A stretch of DNA of 64,000 nucleotides from Bryobacterales bacterium F-183 (GTDB taxonomy: Bacteria > Acidobacteriota > Terriglobia > Bryobacterales > Bryobacteraceae). The DNA lies in assembly GCA_016865505.2 (NCBI GenBank), contig AP025252.1:2976001-3040000 (forward strand). Reading direction: 5' to 3'. Under the pieces are notes generated by a model. It was not told the DNA's origin and ran no database searches. It was given only the letters and a program-made list of their open reading frames with translations. The position numbers and the translations under genes were made by a program. Of the stretch, positions 28,714-39,200 are shown piece after piece (within the stretch, counting starts at the first letter, position 1; every line of letters begins with the position of its first letter).

Positions 28714-29184
28714 ATGATGAAGCGCACTCTACCAATGCTGGCTTTGCTTTCCGCCTTCGCTGTTTCCGCTCCGGCGGCAGACATCGTCGACACCGCGGTT
28801 GCCGCTGGCAGCTTTAAGACGCTGGTGGCCGCTGTGAAGGCAGCCGGCCTTGTTGACACGCTGAAGAGCCCCGGGCCATTCACCGTGTTCGCGCCCACCG
28901 ATGAAGCCTTTGCCAAGCTGCCTGCTGGCACCGTGGATGCCCTGTTGAAGGATCCCGAGAAGCTCAAGGGCATCCTCACCTACCACGTCGTGAGTGGCAA
29001 GGTGATGGCCGCCGATGTTGTAAAGCTCAAGTCCGCCAAGACCGTTCAGGGCGCGAATGTGAAGATTTCGGCCAAGGGTGGCACCGTGATGTTGAACAAC
29101 GCGAAGGTTGTAAAGACCGACATCGCCACCGACAACGGCGTGATTCACGTGATCGACACCGTGATCATGCCCCCGGCCAAGTAA
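28714..29184 (+). CDS. Secreted fasciclin (FAS1) domain protein
   Basis: Protein of 156 residues: signal peptide [21 protein letters not shown] followed by one complete FAS1 domain. The domain has the H1 box [31 protein letters not shown] and the H2 box [16 protein letters not shown]1 proteins act in cell adhesion or bind lipids and small molecules in the periplasm or at the surface. A ribosome site AGGAGA precedes the ATG and a strong terminator follows, so it may close the lipid operon or be transcribed separately. Similar FAS1 genes accompany ECF-sigma stress loci elsewhere. Confidence 0.93.
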   Translation: MMKRTLPMLALLSAFAVSAPAADIVDTAVAAGSFKTLVAAVKAAGLVDTLKSPGPFTVFAPTDEAFAKLPAGTVDALLKDPEKLKGILTYHVVSGKVMAADVVKLKSAKTVQGANVKISAKGGTVMLNNAKVVKTDIATDNGVIHVIDTVIMPPAK

Positions 29185-29220
29185 GTTAATCCTTCGTCTT
29201 TCCTCCATCCGTCACGTGTT

Positions 29221-29273
29221 CGGGCGGCTGTATATCTCCACCCCGGAGATCGCAGCCGCCCGGTTTTTCTTTT
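29221..29273 (+). terminator. Strong hairpin terminator after the fasciclin gene
   Basis: Two nested perfect stems: CGGGCGGCTG/CAGCCGCCCG (10 bp, 29221-29230 with 29253-29262) and inside it ATCTCC/GGAGAT (29234-29239 with 29245-29250). They are followed by GTTTTTCTTTT. It lies 37 bases after the fasciclin stop and ends the plus-strand lipid arm. Confidence 0.92.
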
Positions 29274-29313
29274 GGGGACGATGTTTTTCGCTTGATGATA
29301 CTCTGATCGATGC

Positions 29314-31137
29314 ATGCAGCCAGGGCCTCCGCGTTTTGGTGATAACGACGACGATACTCTCATCCCCATACGAGAGATCTGGCCTGCGGGTACCGTCATT
29401 CGGGGCGATTACGTCATCGACCGCAGACTGGGCTCCGGCGGGTTCGGCGTCGCATACCTCGCGCATCACCGCTTTCTCGGCACCACTCACGTCATCAAGC
29501 GCCTGCACGATCAGTATGCGAGCGATGCGGACTACGTGCGCAAGTTCCGCGATGAAGCTCGCACCGTTCGGCGCCTGAAAGGTACACCGAACATCGTCGA
29601 GGTCGAGCATATGACGCAGACCGACGACGGACATCTCATCCTGGTGATGGAGTACGCGGCGGGTGGCGAACTCGGCGCGCTGTTGAAACTTCGGCGGCTA
29701 TCACTGGCCGAGGTAATCGATTTTTCCATGCAGATCGCCGCGGGCTTGCACGCCGCACATCAGACCGGGCTGATCCATCGCGACATCAAGCCGCAGAACA
29801 TCCTGATCGCGCAGGACTCAACGGGTCGCCCGGTGTTGAAGCTCATCGACTTTGGCCTGGCCGCCGATCATTCCTCCTCGCAAACCACCAGCGTGTTGCG
29901 CGGCGGTACGGTTGGTTACGCGGCGCCGGAGCAGTGGGTGTACCCGGGCAAGCAGTTGGATGGCCGTGCGGACCTGTACTCGCTGGGTGTCACGATGTAC
30001 CAGATGCTGTGCGGCCACACGCCGTACGGCGCTACCGAGCAAGGGGCGTGGATCGAGCAGATCAAGGCAGGTCCGCCATTGCCGCCCACGAGTTTTCGTC
30101 CGGATACGCCGCCTGCACTGTCGTCACTGGTGATGGAGTTGTTGACGGTATGGCCCGACGGACGGCCTCGCGATGCTGGGGTGGTGTTCGCAAGGCTGGA
30201 CGCGATCCGGCAGAGTCTCCCGGCAGCGGATGGTACGCCACGTCGTACGACATTGCGCGACGAGCCTTTGCCGCTGCCCTTGCCGTCGCCATTGCCTCCG
30301 CCTCCGGCGCCCCCGTATGTTCCCGCACCGAACCGAGGTCTGATTGTCTCTGGACTCCTGTTCGTCGTGATGACGGTAGCGGGTCTGCTCGCGTTCGTAC
30401 TGCGTGAGCCTCCGCCATTTGCTGGCGATGTACGCGTCAACTCGCGCGACGAGCAGAAGTACGTGTACATCCCGGCGGGCACCTTTCGGATGGGCTGTAC
30501 CAGCACTGTCGCGGATCCGATGTGCCAACCCGATGAGCGTCCCAATCGTGAGGTCACGATTGCCAAAGGTTTTTGGATGGGCCAAACGGAGGTGACTGTC
30601 GGAGCCTTCCGCAAGTTTGCGACCAATGCTGTCGTAACCAGCGCTGATCCGTCGTTGCCGATCTCGAATGTCAATTGGGAAGCCGCCAAGCAGTTCTGCG
30701 AACAGCAAGCGGGCGGACGTCTGCCGGCGGAGGCCGAATGGGAGTACGCGGCGCGCGGTGGGATGCCGGGTGTGCGCTATTCGGTGGATCTGCTGGACAT
30801 CGCGTGGTACGGCGATAACGCCGGGCTGTTTCAGATCGACTCAGCGATGCTATGGCGTAATGGGGATACGGAGGCGTACTGGAGGTTCATTCAGGGGACC
30901 AATCAGAATCGTCCGCATCCGGTGGGTCAGAAGCGGGCGAACGCGTACGGTCTGTTCGATATGTTGGGCAATGTTTGGGAGTGGTGCGCGGACGAGGTAC
31001 CGGGCGGGCGTGTACAGCGTGGCGGAAGCTGGGGTAGCCCGCCGAATTCGCTCCGGAGTTCCGCCCGAGGTTGGCGTCAGCCCGGCGTGCCCGATGCGTT
31101 CACCGGGTTCCGCTGTGTTGTGGACTCGCTTCGCTAA
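29314..31137 (+). CDS. Ser/Thr protein kinase fused to FGE-sulfatase domain
   Basis: Protein of 607 residues. Hanks-type kinase at about 33-290: glycine loop GSGGFGVAYLA, Lys62 (HVIKRL), catalytic HRDIKPQN (155-162) and DFG (179-181). A proline-rich stretch (PLPSPLPPPPAPPYVPAP) leads to one transmembrane helix (GLIVSGLLFVVMTVAGLLAFVL, about 340-362). The extracytoplasmic part is an FGE-sulfatase domain: KYVYIPAGTFRMGC, FWMGQTEVTVGAFRKF, LPAEAEWEYAARGG, MLGNVWEWCADE and RGGSWGSPPN. So a cytoplasmic kinase is joined to an external formylglycine-enzyme-like domain, more likely a ligand-binding sensor than an active oxidase. It starts 40 bases after the terminator; its tail overlaps a convergent gene by 38 bases. 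Confidence 0.93.
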   Translation: MQPGPPRFGDNDDDTLIPIREIWPAGTVIRGDYVIDRRLGSGGFGVAYLAHHRFLGTTHVIKRLHDQYASDADYVRKFRDEARTVRRLKGTPNIVEVEHMTQTDDGHLILVMEYAAGGELGALLKLRRLSLAEVIDFSMQIAAGLHAAHQTGLIHRDIKPQNILIAQDSTGRPVLKLIDFGLAADHSSSQTTSVLRGGTVGYAAPEQWVYPGKQLDGRADLYSLGVTMYQMLCGHTPYGATEQGAWIEQIKAGPPLPPTSFRPDTPPALSSLVMELLTVWPDGRPRDAGVVFARLDAIRQSLPAADGTPRRTTLRDEPLPLPLPSPLPPPPAPPYVPAPNRGLIVSGLLFVVMTVAGLLAFVLREPPPFAGDVRVNSRDEQKYVYIPAGTFRMGCTSTVADPMCQPDERPNREVTIAKGFWMGQTEVTVGAFRKFATNAVVTSADPSLPISNVNWEAAKQFCEQQAGGRLPAEAEWEYAARGGMPGVRYSVDLLDIAWYGDNAGLFQIDSAMLWRNGDTEAYWRFIQGTNQNRPHPVGQKRANAYGLFDMLGNVWEWCADEVPGGRVQRGGSWGSPPNSLRSSARGWRQPGVPDAFTGFRCVVDSLR

Positions 31138-31810
31138 CGGCGTGCCGCAGGATGGTTCTCGCAAGCGGGCCGTCGCCGTTTGGTGGACGTATGGTGATCA
31201 CAAAAGAATCTTCCCCGTCCTGCAGAACGCCGGCTCCGTAGATCAAAGCGCCAGCCACCGGAAGGCCGTTTAGATTACCCAGGCCCTTGCGATTTGCAGG
31301 TGTTTGGAACTCGACGATTCGAGGAGTACGCCGCACGACCGTATCGTACGGAAATGGCCGGAACACATACGATACACCGAAGTCCGTGAAATGCGACTTC
31401 AGTCGCGAGCGGTACTCCGGAAATGCCCGCGCGATGAGTTCACCGGTTTGAAAGCGCCCGGATCCCGCGTTCCATCTTGCGATTACTGCGGGTCCGACTG
31501 GTGCCTCCCAATCGGCTTTGACCTCTACACGTGGACTTACGATCAGGCTGGTGCCGCTCGACCCTAGCCACGCCATGCACTGCCAGCCCCTCGGTGCCAG
31601 AACGCCTCCGCCGATGTAGGCACCCTGATGCTGATACGCGTAGTACGCGAGTTTCGAGGCAGTCTCCCACGAGATACCGTCCACTCGATGGGGGCCGGAC
31701 TGCGGGATTGGGAACGAGGCGTGCCCTGTCGAGGGGCAGCCGACGAACGGCACCGTCTCCGCGCGCAACAAGATCGCTGCCGCCGCGAAAACGATGCCGC
31801 CCCAGTGCAT
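31100..31810 (-). CDS. Secreted protein of unknown function
   Basis: Predicted exported protein of 236 residues with a signal peptide ([19 protein letters not shown]). The mature part has two cysteines early (PFVGCPSTGHASF and APRGWQCMAWLGSSG), aromatic-rich strands and no domain I recognise. Its ATG overlaps the acetyl-CoA synthetase stop by one base (TAATG), so it is co-translated as the last gene of the acs transcript. Its 3' end overlaps the convergent kinase gene by 38 bases. Codon use resembles that of its neighbours. Confidence 0.75.
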   Translation of the reverse strand: MHWGGIVFAAAAILLRAETVPFVGCPSTGHASFPIPQSGPHRVDGISWETASKLAYYAYQHQGAYIGGGVLAPRGWQCMAWLGSSGTSLIVSPRVEVKADWEAPVGPAVIARWNAGSGRFQTGELIARAFPEYRSRLKSHFTDFGVSYVFRPFPYDTVVRRTPRIVEFQTPANRKGLGNLNGLPVAGALIYGAGVLQDGEDSFVITIRPPNGDGPLARTILRHAVSEASPQHSGTR

Positions 31811-33750
31811 TAGTCTTCGTCTTGCTGCGCCGCCGCGAGCGACGTGATGACGTTCATGTCTTCAAGCGTCGTTACGTCTCCCGCCACGGTGTGCGACGTC
31901 ACGATCTCACGCAGTAATCGCCGCATGATCTTGCCCGAGCGTGTCTTCGGCATCGCTTCCGTAAACCGGATCTCTTCGGGACGCGCGAACGCTCCGATCT
32001 CGTGCGCCACCCACTGCCGTAGCTCTTTGCCAAGAGCATCCACATCGTGGTCGCCCTTCTTCAACGTCACAAAGCAGCACACTGCCTGACCCGTGATCTC
32101 GTGCGGCTTGCCGACCACTGCCGCTTCCGCAACTGCCGGATGCCGTACCAGCGCGGACTCGATCTCCATCGTCGACAACCGGTGACCCGACACGTTCATG
32201 ACGTCGTCCACGCGACCCAGAACCCAGAAGTATCCATCCTCGTCCTGGCGCGCGGCGTCGCCCGTGAAATAGATGCCCGGGAACTTGCTCCAGTAGGCTT
32301 CCTTGAAGCGCTCGGGGTCGCCCCACAACGTACGCAGCATGCTCGGCCACGGCTTGCGGATGATGAGATAGCCTTCCTTGCCGCGCTCCACCGGGTGCCC
32401 CTTCAAGTCCACCACTTCGGCTTGCACACCGGGCAGCGGCAACGTGCCGGACCCCGGTTTTGCAGGTACTGCGCCAGGCAACGGCGAGATCATAATGGTG
32501 CCCGTTTCGGTCTGCCACCATGTGTCGACAATCGGGCACTTCGATTTGCCGATGGTCTTGTAGTACCACTCCCAAGCCGCTGGGTTGATCGGCTCGCCGA
32601 CGCTTCCGAGCAGGCGCAGTGACGACAGGTCGTGCGCGTTGGGGAACTGGTCGCCCTGGCGGATGAGCGCGCGGATCGCCGTCGGCGAAGTGTAAAAGAT
32701 CGTGACCTTGTACTTCTCGATCACCTGCCACCAGCGCGCAAACGTCGGCGTATCGGGCGTACCTTCGTACATCAGCACGGTTGCGCCGGAGGCCAGCGGA
32801 CCGTACACGACGTAGCTATGGCCGGTGACCCAGCCGATGTCGGCCGAGCACCAGTAGATGTCGCTCTCTTTGAGGTCGAACACCCACTTCATGCTGGCCA
32901 TCGCTTGGGTGAGGTAGCCGCCGGAAGTATGCAGGATGCCTTTGGGCTTGCCGGTGGTGCCGGACGTGTAGAGCACGTAGAGCGGGGTTTCGGAATCGAA
33001 GGGTTCGGCGGGGCAATCGTCGCTGACGCCGGCTTCGAGTTCGTGCCACCAATGGTCGCGGCCTTCGGTCATCGCGGCGCCGCTGTTGGTGCGCTGATAA
33101 ACGATGACGTTCTGGATGGTCGGGCAATCCAGTACGGCTTCGTCGACGGCGGGCTTCAGCTTCACTTCCTTCGCGCGGCGCCAACCACCGTCGGCGGTGA
33201 TGACGAGTTGCGCACCCAGATCCTGGATACGGGTCTTCAATGCCTCAGCAGAGAAGCCGCCGAACACGACGCTATGGATGATGCCCAGGCGCGCGCAGGC
33301 GAGCATCGCCACGGCGGCTTCCGGAATCATCGGCATGTAGATGATGGCGCGATCGCCCTGCTTGAGGCCGCGGCCCTTCAGGACATTGGCGAAGCGCGAC
33401 ACCAGCTTGTGCAGTTCGGCGTAGGTAATGGCGCGGGAATCGCCGGGTTCGCCTTCAAACAGAATGGCGATCTTGTCCTTGCGCGAGGTCGAAAGATGAC
33501 GGTCCAGGCAATTGTGGGCGACGTTGAGCTTAGCGCCCACGAACCACTTGGCAAAGGGAGGGTTGCTCCAGTCCAGCACCTGCGTCCATGGTTCGGCCCA
33601 ATCGACGCTCGAGGCGGCGAACTCAGACCAGAACTTTTCCGGATCGGCGTCGGCAGCCGCGTAGAGCTCGCGGTAGCCCTCCATGCCCTTTACATTGGCC
33701 TGCGCGATGAACTCGGCGCTGGGCGCGTAAACAACTGCGTGGTCACTCAT
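31810..33750 (-). CDS. acs: Acetyl-CoA synthetase (AMP-forming)
   Basis: Enzyme of 646 residues that converts acetate, ATP and CoA to acetyl-CoA. Family motifs are present: [31 protein letters not shown], the AMP-loop [50 protein letters not shown] and the C-terminal [12 protein letters not shown] with the lysine regulated by acetylation in other Acs proteins. ATG at 33750 gives the expected N-terminus; a TTG seven codons upstream is less likely. It lies 30 bases after the ABC ATPase gene and overlaps the unknown secreted protein. Confidence 0.96.
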   Translation of the reverse strand: MSDHAVVYAPSAEFIAQANVKGMEGYRELYAAADADPEKFWSEFAASSVDWAEPWTQVLDWSNPPFAKWFVGAKLNVAHNCLDRHLSTSRKDKIAILFEGEPGDSRAITYAELHKLVSRFANVLKGRGLKQGDRAIIYMPMIPEAAVAMLACARLGIIHSVVFGGFSAEALKTRIQDLGAQLVITADGGWRRAKEVKLKPAVDEAVLDCPTIQNVIVYQRTNSGAAMTEGRDHWWHELEAGVSDDCPAEPFDSETPLYVLYTSGTTGKPKGILHTSGGYLTQAMASMKWVFDLKESDIYWCSADIGWVTGHSYVVYGPLASGATVLMYEGTPDTPTFARWWQVIEKYKVTIFYTSPTAIRALIRQGDQFPNAHDLSSLRLLGSVGEPINPAAWEWYYKTIGKSKCPIVDTWWQTETGTIMISPLPGAVPAKPGSGTLPLPGVQAEVVDLKGHPVERGKEGYLIIRKPWPSMLRTLWGDPERFKEAYWSKFPGIYFTGDAARQDEDGYFWVLGRVDDVMNVSGHRLSTMEIESALVRHPAVAEAAVVGKPHEITGQAVCCFVTLKKGDHDVDALGKELRQWVAHEIGAFARPEEIRFTEAMPKTRSGKIMRRLLREIVTSHTVAGDVTTLEDMNVITSLAAAQQDED

Positions 33751-33780
33751 GTATGTATCGCTAGGATACAACGAGCGAGC

Positions 33781-34521
33781 TTATTTTTTGACTGCTTCGT
33801 CGCGTTCGACCTTGCCGTCGCGGATGTGGATGATGCGGTGGGCATGCAAGGCGATGTCGTGTTCGTGGGTAACGAGCACGATGGTGTTGCCCTGTTGGTG
33901 CAGGCGTTCGAACAGCGCCATGATTTCGATGCCGGTTGCCGTGTCCAAAGCGCCGGTGGGTTCGTCGGCAAGCAGGATCGACGGGTTGTTCACCAGGGCT
34001 CGCGCAATAGCAACGCGCTGACGCTGACCGCCCGACAGTTCGTTCGGCTTGTGGAACATGCGCTTTTCAAGATCCACACTGCGCAGCGCGGCGCGGGCCA
34101 ACTCATCGCGCTTGCCGGCGGCGATACCGGAATAGATCAGCGGCAGTTCGACGTTGTGGAGCGCGGTGGCGCGGGACAGCAGGTTGAACGTCTGGAAGAC
34201 GAAGCCGATTTCCTTGTTACGGATCTGCGCCAGTTCGTCGTCGTTCATCTGGCTGACGGCGCGCCCGGCAAGGTAGTACTCACCCTTGCTCGGCGTGTCG
34301 AGGCAGCCGATGAGGTTCATCAGGGTCGACTTACCGGAACCCGACGGGCCCATGATGGCGACATATTCGCCTTTGCGGATTTCGATGTCGCAGCCGGAGA
34401 CGGCATTGATGGTCTGGTCGCCCATGACGTAGGTCTTCCACAGATCGTACGTGCGGATGACCACACCATCGCGCTTGAGTTGTTCGCCCTTGGCGGCGAT
34501 TGAATCCATGACGGCGGACAT
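33781..34521 (-). CDS. ABC transporter ATP-binding protein (MacB/LolD type)
   Basis: ATPase of 246 residues: Walker [10 protein letters not shown] (58-66), Q-loop [20 protein letters not shown], signature [15 protein letters not shown], Walker [13 protein letters not shown] and switch His in VLVTHEHD. The insertion and LIYSG-type sequence place it with MacB/LolD/FtsE-like exporters that work with FtsX-fold permeases. It follows the membrane-fusion gene by 63 bases. No permease is encoded here: the next gene is acs. The partner must be elsewhere, perhaps one of the orphan ADOP/FtsX permeases such as the one at 55.7 kb. Confidence 0.94.
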   Translation of the reverse strand: MSAVMDSIAAKGEQLKRDGVVIRTYDLWKTYVMGDQTINAVSGCDIEIRKGEYVAIMGPSGSGKSTLMNLIGCLDTPSKGEYYLAGRAVSQMNDDELAQIRNKEIGFVFQTFNLLSRATALHNVELPLIYSGIAAGKRDELARAALRSVDLEKRMFHKPNELSGGQRQRVAIARALVNNPSILLADEPTGALDTATGIEIMALFERLHQQGNTIVLVTHEHDIALHAHRIIHIRDGKVERDEAVKK

Positions 34522-34584
34522 GTGTTTGGTAGTTTGAGTCCCTTAGCTAAGTATGGCGTATGGAAGCTGGCCGAGGTTTCCGGC

Positions 34585-36009
34585 CTAGGCCTTCGAATCG
34601 GTGCCTGGACGCGTGTTATCCACCTTCACCTTGGTTTCATTACGCAAGGTACGGATGGTTTTGTAGCTTCCGGTGACGATCTCTTCGCCTTCCTTCAAGC
34701 CCTTGGTGACTTCGATGTCAGTGGCGCCGGTGATGCCGGTTTCCAACTGCCGGAACTCTGCCTTGCCGTTGACCACCACGAACACGCCCTGCAGTTCTTC
34801 CTTACGGGCCTTCTCTTCGGGCGAGCCGGGGGCGGGCAGATCCTTCTTCTTGCCGCCTTCGGGCTCCGGTTCCAGATCGCCGCGCTGGCGGACCGTCAGG
34901 GCCTGAATCGGGATCGTAACGGCCTTGCTACGCGTGGCCGTGATGATCTTGGCCGTGCAGGACAGGCCGGGGCGGATTTCGTCTGGAGGAGTGTCGATGG
35001 CGACGACTACCTTAAAGTCCTTGGCTTCCTGGCTGGAGACGCTGCTCTGCGATGCCGCGACACCGGTGGAGCGCAGGATGGCGGTGTTGCCGATCTCGAT
35101 CACGCGGCCTTTGAAGGTCTTGTTGGGCATCGCGTCGATAGTGATATCGGCTACTTGGTCGAGCTTGACGTTGACGATGTCGGTTTCATCCACCTTCACT
35201 TCGGCGGTGATCAGCGACATGTCGGCGATGGTCATGATGGTGCTGGCGGCGGAGTTCTGCACGCCTGGCACTACGGTTTCACCCACGCGGACCGGCAGGT
35301 TGGTGACGACGCCATCGAGAGGGGCGGTGGCGTTGTGCTTGGCCAACATGTCCGCCACACGGGCCAGATTGGCCTGGGTCTGCGAGATACGGCGCTGGGT
35401 GGCGTTCAACTGGGCGGCGGTCTGCGCGCGCTGGCTCTTAAACTGGGTGACGCGGGCTTCCGCTTCGCGAACCGCTGCGACCTGCGCGTCGAAGGCGGAC
35501 TTTTTCGCGTCGTAATCCTGGCGGGCCACCAGCTTGTCCTTATAGAGACCGGCGACACGGTCGAACTCGACCTTGGTACGGTCCAGTTCCGCCTTGGCGC
35601 GATCGAGGGCAGCGACTTGGGCGGCGATCGAGTCGTCCATCGACTTCAAGCCGGCTTCGGACGCTGAGGCATCGGCGACGGCCGAGGCGACAGCAGCGCG
35701 CTGCGCCGAAACTTCCGCCTCCGCCTGTACGGCTTCGATGCGGGCGACGACCTGGTTCTTCCGGACGCGGTCGCCTTCCTTCACAAGGAGGTCCACAATG
35801 CGGCCCTGGGCGTTAGCACCAATATTGATATAAGTACGCGGCTTGATTTCGCCCGAAGCAGTGACGACGGCAGAAAGATCCTGGCGCGAGGCTTTACCCG
35901 TCTGTACCGCGACAATTCCCCGCTGATTCATCTTGGCGGAGGCGAAGATCGCACCCGCGATGACAACGACCAAGATAATTCCTAACCAGATCTTCCACTT
36001 CTTCTTCAC
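34585..36009 (-). CDS. MacA/HlyD-type membrane-fusion (periplasmic adaptor) protein
   Basis: Adaptor of 474 residues with one N-terminal membrane helix (KIWLGIILVVVIAGAIFASA). A lipoyl/barrel-sandwich half (ASGEIKPRTYINIGANAQGR, VKEGDRVRKNQVVARIE) leads to a long alpha-helical coiled-coil hairpin at about 95-230. The second lipoyl half is APLDGVVTNLPVRVGETVVPG, and beta-barrel and membrane-proximal domains complete it. A charged insert (EPEPEGGKKKDLPAPGSPEEKARKEE) is unusual. The start is a GTG. It would bridge an inner-membrane ABC exporter to an outer-membrane channel; its ATPase follows, but the permease is missing from the locus. Confidence 0.93.
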   Translation of the reverse strand: MKKKWKIWLGIILVVVIAGAIFASAKMNQRGIVAVQTGKASRQDLSAVVTASGEIKPRTYINIGANAQGRIVDLLVKEGDRVRKNQVVARIEAVQAEAEVSAQRAAVASAVADASASEAGLKSMDDSIAAQVAALDRAKAELDRTKVEFDRVAGLYKDKLVARQDYDAKKSAFDAQVAAVREAEARVTQFKSQRAQTAAQLNATQRRISQTQANLARVADMLAKHNATAPLDGVVTNLPVRVGETVVPGVQNSAASTIMTIADMSLITAEVKVDETDIVNVKLDQVADITIDAMPNKTFKGRVIEIGNTAILRSTGVAASQSSVSSQEAKDFKVVVAIDTPPDEIRPGLSCTAKIITATRSKAVTIPIQALTVRQRGDLEPEPEGGKKKDLPAPGSPEEKARKEELQGVFVVVNGKAEFRQLETGITGATDIEVTKGLKEGEEIVTGSYKTIRTLRNETKVKVDNTRPGTDSKA

Positions 36010-36207
36010 TTTGTTTGCTAACTCCCTCTCAGCATTGGACGATGATTTTGCGGCAGAAGTTCAGAAATCCTTGCGGCCACTTAAATTTAGCATGCGGGAT
36101 GGACCTTCTCTGGTCAAAGACGGCTGTAACCAGGCAATATTACAGGGGTTTGGATTTTTGTAGGTGTAACTACGGAGTCATGAATCCTTGCTACCCTGTC
36201 GAGACAT

Positions 36208-39200
36208 ATGGCACGTTCTTTACAAATATTGCCAGTAGTCTTGCTAACAATCGCAGCCGCGCACGCGCAATCGACGTTCGGCGTCGTGCTCGGCACTGTC
36301 AAAGACCCGTCCGGGGCCTCCGTATCCGGCGCGACCGTCAAACTCACCAACACCGCTGAGAACACCAGCCGCGAAATGGCCGCCGATGCCAGTGGCGCGT
36401 TCGAGTTCCAGAACGTCAAGGCCGGTCCTTATACTGTTGCGGTCACCGCGAACGGTTTCCGCACGTTCACCGCCACCCAGTTACAACTGGTCGCCCGCCA
36501 GACTCTGCGCGTCGACGCGACGCTGCAGGTCGGCTCTGTCACCGAAGTGGTGGAAGTCTCCACCTCGGCCGGCGTGATCGCGACGGACTCTCCGGCGATC
36601 TCCTCCAACCTGACCCCGGAAAAAGTACTGAACCTGCCGTCCAATGTTCGCGGCTCCGGTTCCACCAGCCCCTATGCTCTGTTGCAGGCTCTCCCCGGCG
36701 TACAGGCGGACAACGGCCAGGGCTTGTCGATCCAGGGTGGCTTGCCCGCCCAGAGCGAAAGCAGCGTGGACGGTATCTCGATCACGCAATTGACCGGCAA
36801 CAGCCCGGCCCGCAACCAGTTCCTCTCCGTCGAATCGATCTCCGAAATCAAGGTGCAGGGCGTGGGCAATACGGCCGAATTCGGCCAGCCCGGCGACATC
36901 ACCGTGACGTCCAAGAGCGGCACCAATAAGGTACATGGCGCGCTGTTCTGGTACCACCAGAACAAGGCCTTGGATGCCCGCAGCTTCGGTCAGGCCACTC
37001 TGCCTGCCAAGATCGGCAACACCTTCGGTGCCACCGTCGGCGGACCTGTGGTTCTGCCCAAGATCTACAACGGCAAAGACAAGACATTCTTCTATTTCAC
37101 CTGGGAATCGATGCGCTATCCGCGCCAGAGCACGGTGCAGAACACGGTACCGACCTCCTTTGTGAAGAACGGCGACTTTAGCCGCGAAGGTGCGAACCTG
37201 ACGCTCATCGACCCGTACACCCGGCTTCCGTTTGCTGGCAACGTGATCCCCACCAGTCAGATCAGCCCGATCGCCCGCTCGGTGATGGCGCTGTACCCGG
37301 AGATCAACTTCGGCTCCACCACCGCCCGTACGGACGCGAACTTCCGCAACAACGTCGCCACCAACATCGAGTCCGACCAGTATGAAGCGCGTGTCGACCA
37401 CACCTTCAACTCGTCGCATACCGTGTTTGGCCGCTACAACCGCAAGAACAATCCTTCGCTCGGCGCGAACAACCTTCTGCTGCCCAGCGACACGAACTCC
37501 GAAAAGTACTGGCAGGCGACCTTCTCCTATACCTGGACGATCCGCCCGACCTTATTGAATGAGTTCCGCTATGGCCGTGTCCAGTCGGAAGCGCGCCAGA
37601 TCTTCAATTTCGACGGCCGCTCGTTCACCAACGGCCTGAACCTGAACGACATCCAGAAGGACATCTTCTTTAACGGCCTGCCGAACTTCGGCATTCGCAA
37701 CTACACCGGTGTCAGCAAGGGTCGCCCCGGCTTCAGCAACTCCATCAACAACCAGTTCATCGACAACCTGACCTGGGTGAAGGGCAAGCACACCATCAAG
37801 ACCGGTATCGATATCCGCCGTCTGGTGGGCCAGTCCGCGCTCGGCTTTACCACCGGCAACAACTACGGTGACTTCAACTTCACCGGTATCTTCTCCGGCG
37901 ACTCGTTTGCAGACTTCCTGCTGGGCGTCCCTGCATCGAGCGCCATCGCGATCCTGTCCAGCGACAACGACGGCCGCGCTTACCACTACAAGACGTACGT
38001 GCAGGACACCATCACCGTGTCCAAGAAGCTCACCGTGGACGTTGGCGTACGTTACGAACTGCATCCCGGCTACGCTGACGCAGGCCTGAACATCGCCAAT
38101 TTTGACCGTAGCGTGCCGCGTACCGGCCGTGTCGTCATCATGAACGACCCCAAGGCCCGCACGCTCGTCGCCCCCGGCGCCATCACGTCGTTCAACGGCT
38201 GCCCCGGCAACCCCATCAACGGCGTTGGCTGCACGCCGATCGTGACGGCCTCAGAAGTGGGCCTGCCGGACGCTTTGCGCACCACCTACAAGACGCAGTT
38301 TCTGCCGCGCCTCGGCATGGCGTACCGCCTGAACGACAAGACCACGATTCGTTCGAGCTTCGGTACGTACAACATGATTCTGCTCGGCTCCATCTTCTTC
38401 TCGCTCACCGGTACGGTCCAGAGCGACGTTCGCAACTTCAACAACATCAGCGCCGGAGGCACGCCGATCTTCCGCCTGCCCGACACTCGTACGCCGGGTA
38501 GCGGCATTTCGTCCAACGCCGTCGGTACGTTCGAGTTCCGCACCGCCAACCAGATCGACTTCAAGCCGCCGCAGATGCACCAGTGGAGCTTGTCGGTCGA
38601 TCGCCAGGTGAACCGTTCCACCGGTGTCCGCCTCAGCTACATCGGCAACAAGAGCACGCACCTGCCGTGGGCGCCGGACGTCAATCAGATGGCCCCGTCC
38701 ACCACGTACTTCTCGCAGCGTCCCAACACCGATCGTCCGTTCCCGAACTGGGGTCTCATCTTCAGCCGCGACGCGGGCGCCAACGCGGTTTACAACTCGT
38801 TCCAGGCGGAATTGAACCGCCGCTTCAGCAAGGGTCTGTCGTTCACCACGGCGTACACCCTGGCCAAGAACCTCGCGGATAATGCGGGTCCTGCACCCAG
38901 CGGCTTTGCCGGTGAAACCGGTGGTGGCCGTGTGACCAACTCGCTAGACCGCCGTGCCGACCGCGGCGATGTGTACGCCACGCGCCGTCATCGCTTTGTC
39001 AGCACCATGGTGTACGAACTGCCGTTCGGCAAGGGTCGCGCCTTTATGGGCGGCGCCAATCGCGCGGTGGACGCCATCTTCGGTGGCTGGCAGGTGTCGA
39101 GCATCCTGACCCTGCAGAGCGGTCCGTACCTCACGCCCGTGTTCAGCGGCGGTGATCCTTCGGGTACCAACGCGCCCAGCCGTGGTGCGCAGCGCCCCGA

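Noticed and set aside
32632-34503. 623-codon plus-strand open frame
   Set aside because: Antisense to acs and the ABC ATPase, both with full catalytic motifs; the frame spans two real genes.
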